Shown piece after piece: positions 58,259-64,000 of a stretch of 64,000 bases of DNA (position 1 is its first letter; every line of letters begins with the position of its first letter). Source of the stretch: Sinomonas terrae (GTDB lineage Bacteria; Actinomycetota; Actinomycetes; Actinomycetales; Micrococcaceae); the NCBI RefSeq assembly GCF_022539255.1, contig NZ_JAKZBV010000001.1:1922001-1986000 (forward strand), written 5' to 3'. The notes beneath the pieces were generated by a model. That model saw nothing but the letters and a program-made list of their open reading frames with translations, had not been told where the DNA came from and ran no database searches. The position numbers and the translations under genes are program-made.

Positions 58259-58381
58259 TTTGATCTTGTTCAGTTTCAGGCTGTCCTGCCTACGATTGTC
58301 CGACAGGCCATTTCGAAGGTCCGCGATCACACTCCAGTAAGCGCAAGGATGCCCTGAAATGAAGAAGATCAGCCAGGCCAG
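58259..58381 (+). repeat. Promoter-leader module, copy B
   Basis: Second copy of the block at 57632-57751, about 625 bases downstream. It has the -10-like TACGAT (58291-58296), AGCGCAAGGA (58340-58349) and an ATG at 58359. The elements match copy A in order and nearly in spacing, but intervening bases have drifted. Confidence 0.7.
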
Positions 58382-58583
58382 CTGGAATTTGAGGAAGCCC
58401 AGGAATCGGACCGTAGTCCCTACGGGATCGCATTGTCCAGTAACTGGGCTTTGGCGTCCGGTCGGTTCATCGGCTGAACCGGGTTTCGTCTTTGAAGGAA
58501 GCGTTATGCCGACGAACGCGGGAGAACGGACACAATGGCAGCTTGTCGAGATTCTCCGGAATCGGCTTGATGTGACCCATTGA
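58359..58583 (+). CDS. Small protein of leader module B, YjzC-like pattern
   Basis: 74 residues. A basic N-terminus (MKKISQASWNLRKPRNR) is followed by GSHCPVTGLWRPVGSSAE, FVFEGSVMPTNAGERTQWQLVE. The order G-x-x-CP-x-x-G-x-W, EGS-x-MP and W-x-LV recalls short YjzC-like proteins, from memory only. RBS AGCGCAAGGA. Lower GC than neighbours. It precedes the IclR gene by 82 bases and may be co-transcribed with it. Confidence 0.65.
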   Translation: MKKISQASWNLRKPRNRTVVPTGSHCPVTGLWRPVGSSAEPGFVFEGSVMPTNAGERTQWQLVEILRNRLDVTH

Positions 58584-58665
58584 AAGTGTCATGTCGTGCG
58601 TGAAGTGACGGGGAAGAAGCGGTTCGGCGGTCTGTGGCGGCCCCTCGGACCTGAGAGTGGGTGGA

Positions 58666-59475
58666 ATGCGGGAATCCGACCGCTCGATTGAGTCGAGCCC
58701 GGCCGCCGCAGTCACTCGCGGGATCGAGCTGCTCGAGTTCCTGGCGCGCAGTCATGGACCGCTATCGCTGGCGGACCTCGCGAAGGGAATCGGCGCGGCC
58801 CGCTCGTCCACAAGGAACGTCTGCATTGCCCTTGAAGCCGGTGGGCTCATCCAGCGCACGGACGGCGGCTACCTGCTGGGTTGGCGGCTGGTCGAGCTGG
58901 GCGGGGCGCACCTCTCCTCCTTCGATCAGATCCGCGAGTTCTACCGCGCGTGTTCCGAGTCCCCGCTACTGGGGCACGAATTGGTCCAGGTTGCGGTGTT
59001 GGAGGGCTCCACCGATGTCCTCTATGTGGCACGGCACGAGGGACGCGCGCCGCTCCAGCTCTCTGCAGGCTTCGGTGACCGCTTCCCGGCGGCGCTCACC
59101 GCCGTCGGCCAGGCCCTGCTCGCGCTCCTCGGCGATAGGGAACTCGGTCATCGCTTTTCGGATACGCGCGTCTTTGAAGCGGGGACGCAGTGGAGGGTGC
59201 GGAACCTCGAGCAGCTCGTTGTGCGGCTCGGCGAAGTACGGGCGCGCGGCTACGCCGTCGATCACGGCGGAGTCCACCCCGCCGTGACCGGCATCGCCGC
59301 TGCTGTGCCTGGGCCAGGCGTGCCGCGCTTTGCAGTCGGCGTCTCCCTGATTGGGATCCGGGCAGATGGTGAAGATCTGGCCCAGTATGGGAAGGCCGTG
59401 AGGACGATGGCAGCGCAGATGGCTCTGCCGACTGGGCGGATGTCCAGAGCTCCTCGCCTCCAACGGCCCACCTGA
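58666..59475 (+). CDS. IclR-family regulator
   Basis: 269 residues. Winged HTH (about 14-75; LSLADLAKGIGAARSSTRNVCIALEAGGL) and IclR effector domain (about 85-255; DRFPAALTAVGQALLALLG, VRARGYAVDHGGVHPAVTGIAAAVPGPG). ATG chosen; GTG 9 bases earlier is the alternative. Probable target is either the divergent MHS transporter region or the convergent dehydrogenase operon. Confidence 0.92.
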   Translation: MRESDRSIESSPAAAVTRGIELLEFLARSHGPLSLADLAKGIGAARSSTRNVCIALEAGGLIQRTDGGYLLGWRLVELGGAHLSSFDQIREFYRACSESPLLGHELVQVAVLEGSTDVLYVARHEGRAPLQLSAGFGDRFPAALTAVGQALLALLGDRELGHRFSDTRVFEAGTQWRVRNLEQLVVRLGEVRARGYAVDHGGVHPAVTGIAAAVPGPGVPRFAVGVSLIGIRADGEDLAQYGKAVRTMAAQMALPTGRMSRAPRLQRPT

Positions 59476-59941
59476 AATGCTGCTTGAGCGGAACGAAGCA
59501 GCGGACTGGAGCATGTCCCCAGCTTCCGGCCAGTCTCGTCGCCCCCGCCCTTGCGGCTGTCGGACCGATGCGAGGCATGGAGCCCCCGTTGTTCCGCCGA
59601 CCCTCCAGCGCGGGCCCCACCGTGGACAGCGACTTCGGCGCTGGGCCCTCCTGCAGGCGCTGAGCGGGCTTGGTCGGCTGAAGCGAGCGGGCTCCCTGCG
59701 CTCGTGAAGCGTGGGAGCCATCGCGGGATGCAAGGCTCTTTCGCCTCGCACTCATCGTGCCCACCGGGGCCTCCCGAGGGACGCGGGACTGGCGATCGAT
59801 CCCAGGCCCCGCATCCCTCCTCGACGGCGGAACCGTAGGCCCTTGGTGCCTCCCGGTCCCGCGGCGCTTCGCTCCCTGGAGCCCGCCACTTGCCGCGTCA
59901 CCCGTTCTCTGCTTCGACGGCCGGCACCAAGCCCGGGCTGA
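59476..59941. other. Gap without a supported gene
   Basis: Convergent gap between the IclR gene and the alcohol dehydrogenase. Open frames on both strands have no recognisable domain, RBS or coupling. No clear terminator hairpin was identified. Confidence 0.5.
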
Positions 59942-60982
59942 CTAGAGCGTCGAGGTGTCGATGACGAACCGGTAGCGCACGTCGCTGGCGATGACCCGTC
60001 CCCACGCCTCGTTGACCTTCTCGGCTGGGATGACTTCGACTTCTGCACCGAATCCGTGCTTGGCGCAGAAGTCGAGCATCTCCTGGGTCTGGCGGATCCC
60101 GCCGTTCTTGGTTCCGGCGATCCGGCGTCGGACCCTGTGGAGGGACAGCGGATGGAATGTCATCGGTTTCTCGGGCAGTCCCGCGAGGACTAACGTGCCG
60201 TCGAGTGCGAGCAGCCCGAGGTAGGCGTCGAGGTCGAGGTCGGCGGATACCGTGTTGACGATGAGGTCGAAGCGGCCCTTGAGGTCCTCGAAGGCGCTGG
60301 TGTCCGAGCTCGCGTAGTAATGGTCGGCTCCGAGCCGGAATGCGTCGTCCTGCTTCTTCAATGACTGGCTGACCACGGAGACCTCGGCGCCGAGGGCGTG
60401 GGCGATCTTTACCCCCATGTGCCCGAGGCCGCCCATGCCGATGATCGCGACCTGCTTGCCGGGCCCGGCGCCCCACATCGTGAGCGGCGAGTAGAGCGTG
60501 ATGCCCGCACACAGGAGCGGCGCGGCGACGTCGAGCCCGAGCGAGTCGGGGATGCGGACCACGTAGTTCTCGTCGACCGTGATGTGGGTGCTGTAGCCGC
60601 CGGCTGTGGGGAGGCCGTCCCGCCCGATGGAGTTGTAGGTGGGGATGTTCCCCTTGCAGAACTGCTCCCCGCCGTCCAGGCATGCCGGGCACTCCCGACA
60701 GGAGTCGACGAAGCAGCCGACGCCGACGCGGTCGCCGACGGCGTGCTTGGTGACCTCGGTGCCGACCGCTTCGACGACGCCGGCGATCTCGTGGCCGACG
60801 ACGATGGGATAGGCGGGGCTGCTGCCCCACTCGCCGCGGGCGATGTGGATGTCCGAGTGGCAGATCCCGGCGAACCTGATGGCGATGAACACCTCGTTCG
60901 GGCCGGGCTCCCGCCGCTCGATCGTGGTCGGGACGAGCTCTCCGTCGGCGGAGGGCAGGGCGTAGGCGTGCGCTGTGGGCAT
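59942..60982 (-). CDS. Zinc-dependent NAD(P) alcohol dehydrogenase (cinnamyl-alcohol/YahK type)
   Basis: 346 residues. Catalytic zinc ligands in GICHSDIHIARGEW and VGHEIAGVV; the structural-zinc lobe CRECPACLDGGEQFCKGN; cofactor loop VAIIGMGGLGHMGVKIAHALGAEVSVVSQS. The S after strand 2 hints at NADPH. Reduces aldehydes or oxidises primary alcohols. It is the last gene of the minus-strand operon, 21 bases after the aminotransferase. Confidence 0.93.
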   Translation of the reverse strand: MPTAHAYALPSADGELVPTTIERREPGPNEVFIAIRFAGICHSDIHIARGEWGSSPAYPIVVGHEIAGVVEAVGTEVTKHAVGDRVGVGCFVDSCRECPACLDGGEQFCKGNIPTYNSIGRDGLPTAGGYSTHITVDENYVVRIPDSLGLDVAAPLLCAGITLYSPLTMWGAGPGKQVAIIGMGGLGHMGVKIAHALGAEVSVVSQSLKKQDDAFRLGADHYYASSDTSAFEDLKGRFDLIVNTVSADLDLDAYLGLLALDGTLVLAGLPEKPMTFHPLSLHRVRRRIAGTKNGGIRQTQEMLDFCAKHGFGAEVEVIPAEKVNEAWGRVIASDVRYRFVIDTSTL

Positions 60983-61003
60983 TGGGGTTCTCCTTGGAAG
61001 TGG

Positions 61004-62161
61004 TCAGAGGCTTGAAAGGCCGGCGGCCAGGCGCTTGATGCCCTCGGTGATCTCCTCCTCGCTCGCGGCGTAGGAGAGACGGATGTGCTGTTCGCCGTGA
61101 GCGCCGAACTCGCTGCCCGGGCGCACTGCCACGCCAGCGGAGCGGAGGCGGCCCACGAGGTCCGATGACGGGATGTCGGCGTCGTAGCGTGGGAAGAGGT
61201 AGAACGCGCCCTCGGGGGAGCTCGCTGCGAGGCCGGGGATCCCGGCGAGGCCTTCGAGCATGAGGGCGCGCCGACGACGATAGGCCGTGAGCATGCGCCG
61301 CACGTCGGCCTCGCCTGTCCTGAGGGCAGCGAGGGCGGCGAACTGGTTCACTCCGCCCACCGAGCCGTTGAAGGTGGCGTGGACGCGGGAGGCCGCCGCG
61401 ATGACGTCGCGTGGTCCCCACACGTACCCGACCCTCCAGCCGGTCATGGCGTAGCTCTTCGAGAATGTCTGGCAGTAGACGGTGCGGCCGCGGAGGCTCG
61501 GGACTCCGAGCGCCGACGTGAACGGCTCGGGCGTGTACACGAGGTCGCTGTACGCCTCGTCGGATAGCACGAGCGTGCCGGTTCCGGCCAGCATCTCGCC
61601 GAGGGCGTCGAGCTCGGCGCGGGTGTGCACGATCCCGGTCGGGTTCGAGGGGTTGCAGAAGACGAACATCCGGGCCCCCCCGAGCGCGTCCTCGAGGGCG
61701 GCCAGGTCCCAGTGCAGGTCATCCCGGAGCGGGACGGGGACGCATTCGCCGCCGGCCATGCTGATCAGGTCCGAGTAGAGCGAGTAGGTGGGGTCGGGGA
61801 TGACCACATTGTCGCCGGGATCGACGACGCCGAGGATCACCGCGGCGAGGCCTGCGGTGCCGCCCTGGGTGACGAGGACGTCGGCCGGCTGCAGCTCCTC
61901 TCCGGCCTGGGCGGAGAGCTTCTCCGCGAGGGCCTCCCGGAGGGCGGGTTCTCCGGCGAGCGGCGAGTAGTGGGTCCTCCCGTCGTCCAGGGCGCGGACA
62001 GCGGCGCCGCAGATCTGGGCGGGCGTCTCGAAATTGGGCTCGCCCATGGCGAGGGAGACCAGGTCCGGCGTCGACTGCGGCTGCTGGACCCTCCTCGAGG
62101 TGCTTTCGATGCGGAGCACCGATTGGGAGGGGTGGAAGCGCAACTCCTCGTTGACGGTCAT
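61004..62161 (-). CDS. PLP-dependent class I/II aminotransferase
   Basis: 385 residues, fold type I. VSLAMGEPNFETPAQICGAAVRALDDGRTHYSPLAGEPALREALA opens the family; CNPSNPTGIVHTRAELD, DEAYSDLVY and the PLP lysine in QTFSKSYAMTGWRVGYVWGP (about 233) are all present; RPGSEFGAHGEQHIRLSYA holds the carboxylate-binding Arg. Transaminates an amino acid to a keto acid. ATGA overlap with the upstream dehydrogenase. Confidence 0.93.
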   Translation of the reverse strand: MTVNEELRFHPSQSVLRIESTSRRVQQPQSTPDLVSLAMGEPNFETPAQICGAAVRALDDGRTHYSPLAGEPALREALAEKLSAQAGEELQPADVLVTQGGTAGLAAVILGVVDPGDNVVIPDPTYSLYSDLISMAGGECVPVPLRDDLHWDLAALEDALGGARMFVFCNPSNPTGIVHTRAELDALGEMLAGTGTLVLSDEAYSDLVYTPEPFTSALGVPSLRGRTVYCQTFSKSYAMTGWRVGYVWGPRDVIAAASRVHATFNGSVGGVNQFAALAALRTGEADVRRMLTAYRRRRALMLEGLAGIPGLAASSPEGAFYLFPRYDADIPSSDLVGRLRSAGVAVRPGSEFGAHGEQHIRLSYAASEEEITEGIKRLAAGLSSL

Positions 62162-63069
62162 TCGGGTTCTCCTCGTTTCGATCTGAACAGTTCCTGGACG
62201 ACTGAATGGTCCTTGTGGCCGAGGCCCAGGGCAACGGCCGTTTCGAATAGCGAAGCCGTTTCCCGTGTCACGGGGAGTTCGGCTCCCAGACGGTTCCCGA
62301 GGCTCAACGCGTACCGGAGGTCCTTGAGCTGGTTGACCGCGCTCCCGCCGGGTTCGTAGTCCCTTCTCAGGAGCTTTCCGGCCTTGAGCTCGAGGACGGC
62401 GCTGCCCGCGAGTCCGCCTCTGAGTACCTCGACGAGCTTTTCCTGGGAGAGCCCGGCACGCCGTGCGAGGTCGAGCGATTCGGCCAGGGCGACGAGGGTC
62501 CCTGCGACGACGATCTGGTTGCAGAGCTTGGCCGCTGAGCCAGCCCCCGTTGGCCCCATGTTCTGGACGGTCGAGGCGAACGTCCCGAAGAGCGGGCGCA
62601 GCGCGGCGAAGTCCTCCGGGTCGGCACCGACCATCAGGCTCAGGGTGCCGGCCCGGGCGCCGGCGTCCCCTCCGCTCATGGGGGCGTCGAGGACGCGGAT
62701 GCCGTACGACGCCATCCGCGCCGAGAGCGAATGGACCTTCTCCGGGGAGGTGGTGCTCAGCACGACGAGGTACCGCGTGCCGTTGCGGGCCCACTCCTCG
62801 AGGACGCGCGACGGGGTCAGGTCGGTCAGCTGGTCGATGTCCGGGAGCGCGGAGATGACGACGTCGGCGGCGAGGTCCGCGGGATTCGCCGCAACCTTCG
62901 CGATCCCTTGGAACTCCTGGGCCGTGGCCGCGGTCCGGTTCCACACCTCGAGGGCGTACCCGTGCTCGGCGACGTGCCGCGCGATCGGGGCGCCCATGGG
63001 GCCGAGGCCGATGAGCGCCACTCTCCCCGCCCCGGCACCCAGCGTGCGCGATTCCGCTGCGCTCGTCAT
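62158..63069 (-). CDS. NAD(P)-binding 3-hydroxyisobutyrate/6-phosphogluconate-type dehydrogenase
   Basis: 303 residues, beta-hydroxyacid dehydrogenase family. VALIGLGPMGAPIARHVAEHGYALEVWNRT (cofactor), VLDAPMSGGDAGARAGTLSLMVG (substrate loop) and the catalytic Lys in GSAAKLCNQIVVAGTLVAL (about 180). Oxidises a short 2- or 3-hydroxy acid or reduces a semialdehyde. ATGA overlaps both neighbours. Confidence 0.92.
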   Translation of the reverse strand: MTSAAESRTLGAGAGRVALIGLGPMGAPIARHVAEHGYALEVWNRTAATAQEFQGIAKVAANPADLAADVVISALPDIDQLTDLTPSRVLEEWARNGTRYLVVLSTTSPEKVHSLSARMASYGIRVLDAPMSGGDAGARAGTLSLMVGADPEDFAALRPLFGTFASTVQNMGPTGAGSAAKLCNQIVVAGTLVALAESLDLARRAGLSQEKLVEVLRGGLAGSAVLELKAGKLLRRDYEPGGSAVNQLKDLRYALSLGNRLGAELPVTRETASLFETAVALGLGHKDHSVVQELFRSKRGEPE

Positions 63070-63863
63070 TCGAGTTCGCTGAGCGCGTCGAGGGCGTTCA
63101 TCTCGTCCTCGGACAGCGTGAACCGCATGACGTCGAGATTGCTGAGCATGCGATCGCGGTGCGCCGACTTCGGGACCACGGCAACGCCGTGCTGCACGTC
63201 CCACCGGATGATGACCTGGGTGGGCGTGGCCCCGTGGGCCTGGGCGGTCTCCGTCAGGACAGGGTCGTCCAGTCGGGCGCTGCGCAGCGGGCTGTGGGCA
63301 CCGACGACGACGCCGCGCTCACGGCACGCCGTCAGGTACCGTTCGCTGAAGTGGACCGGGCTCCACTGGAGCTGCGCCACCTCGGGGTATTCCCCGGTCT
63401 CCCTCTTGAGCGCGTCGAGGAGCCGGATCTGGTAGTTGCTCACGCCGATCGCCCGAACGAGGCCTTCCTCGCGGGCACGGAGGAACTCCCGCCAGCTCCC
63501 AGCGCCGGGGCTCCCGCCGGGAGGCCAGTGCATCAGCCACAGGTCCACATACTGGGTCCCGAGCGCTTCGAGGCTCTGCTCGAGGGTCTTCCGCTCGAAG
63601 CCGACGGCGTCCGGCGGGAGCTTCGTGGTAACGAAGATCTCCTCGCGCGGAATGCTGGTCTGGCGGAGGGCCTCGCCGACGGCGTCCTGATTCTGGTAGC
63701 GGGTGGCCGTGTCCACGCTGCGGTAGCCGAGGTCCAGAGCCTGGAGGATGGCGTCGGTGGCCTCCTGGCCGCGCAGTGGGTGCGTTCCGAATCCGATGAG
63801 GGGCATCGTCGCGCCTCCCGCCAGGGTGACGGTGGGGGTTGCGGTGGAAAGTGCTTGGGTCAT
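63066..63863 (-). CDS. Aldo/keto reductase, 2,5-diketo-gluconate reductase type
   Basis: 265 residues. Tetrad: Asp and Tyr in RSVDTATRYQNQDAVGEAL, Lys in FVTTKLPPD, His in LMHWPPGG. C-terminal cofactor block VAVVPKSAHRDRMLSNLDV. NADPH-dependent carbonyl reduction. Overlaps the next gene (ATGA) and follows the M24 peptidase gene by 13 bases. Confidence 0.92.
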   Translation of the reverse strand: MTQALSTATPTVTLAGGATMPLIGFGTHPLRGQEATDAILQALDLGYRSVDTATRYQNQDAVGEALRQTSIPREEIFVTTKLPPDAVGFERKTLEQSLEALGTQYVDLWLMHWPPGGSPGAGSWREFLRAREEGLVRAIGVSNYQIRLLDALKRETGEYPEVAQLQWSPVHFSERYLTACRERGVVVGAHSPLRSARLDDPVLTETAQAHGATPTQVIIRWDVQHGVAVVPKSAHRDRMLSNLDVMRFTLSEDEMNALDALSELE

Positions 63864-63876
63864 TTTGCCTTCCCTG

Positions 63877-64000
63877 TCAGTGGAGCTCTATGAGGCGCAT
63901 CGGAACGATGTTCAGCCGCTCGTTCCCGCGCTCCGTCACCAGGACGGTTGTCTGGTACACGACGCCGGGGCCCTGTTCTCCGGCGAGAGCGGTACGGACC
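63877..64000 (-). CDS. C-terminus of a probable M24 metallopeptidase, 5' end outside window
   Basis: The last 40 residues are visible: VRTALAGEQGPGVVYQTTVL then VTERGNERLNIVPMRLIELH and stop. VVYQTTVLVTERGNE is like the final strand of M24 (Xaa-Pro peptidase/creatinase-like) enzymes, where the D/E metal ligand normally lies just before. Only the tail is present, so the identity is tentative. First visible gene of the operon that continues to 59942. Confidence 0.5.
   Translation of the reverse strand, partial: VRTALAGEQGPGVVYQTTVLVTERGNERLNIVPMRLIELH

Overview
The window looks like chromosome of a high-GC Gram-positive actinobacterium. Strong G/C third-position bias, GTG and TTG starts, several apparent leaderless promoters (TANNNT 6-7 nt before the start codon), and gene content such as DUF2510, DUF3618, a class E/F-type sortase, a CHRD protein and UxaA/LctP sugar-acid and lactate clusters together suggest Micrococcaceae (Arthrobacter/Sinomonas-like). 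The genus is an inference. No tRNA, rRNA, CRISPR array or prophage was seen.

Regions 1-20 kb are catabolic. Positions 1-7810 hold a sugar-acid regulon on the minus strand: an enolase-superfamily dehydratase (cut by the window edge), an IclR regulator, an FAH-family hydrolase, an unusually large two-copy UxaA-type dehydratase, a DapA-type aldolase and an ACS-type MFS importer. Start and stop codons overlap or nearly touch from the importer to the hydrolase, and a perfect palindrome lies in the promoter region. Positions 8091-12263 look like an oxidative L-fucose pathway (FadR-type regulator, decayed lactonase, fucose-dehydrogenase-like AKR, FAH hydrolase, SDR). Positions 12408-18087 are a lactate module: LldR-like regulator, lactate permease and a fused FAD/Fe-S D-lactate dehydrogenase, with two TGGT-N3-ACCA operators in the divergent promoter. 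Positions 18.1-19.3 kb are a graveyard of truncated genes.

Positions 19.3-22.2 kb encode an envelope set (lipoprotein, CHRD protein, sortase, cupredoxin). Positions 22.3-44.2 kb are a mixed accessory stretch of regulators, transporters, oxidoreductases, a UDP-glycosyltransferase with its TetR partner, a FAD monooxygenase/IclR pair, fabH preceded by 31-bp tandem repeats, and several pseudogenes.

Positions 44.5-45.9 kb carry a compact MntA/HepT toxin-antitoxin pair co-directional and overlapping with a serine recombinase. A 30-bp dyad that could be its recombination site lies just downstream. Positions 46.2-52.4 kb are mostly membrane and stress functions (YihY, a holin/DUF3618 operon, APC permease, CDF transporter, YnfA).

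Positions 52.5-64 kb return to carbon metabolism: a GH78 rhamnosidase behind a LacI-type operator, an SDR, an MHS-type transporter, an IclR regulator, and a tightly overlapping operon ending in an aminotransferase. Between the transporter and the IclR gene are two diverged copies of a promoter-leader module, each opening a small ORF with a similar N-terminus. This module and the recombinase-toxin cassette are the least explained elements in the window.
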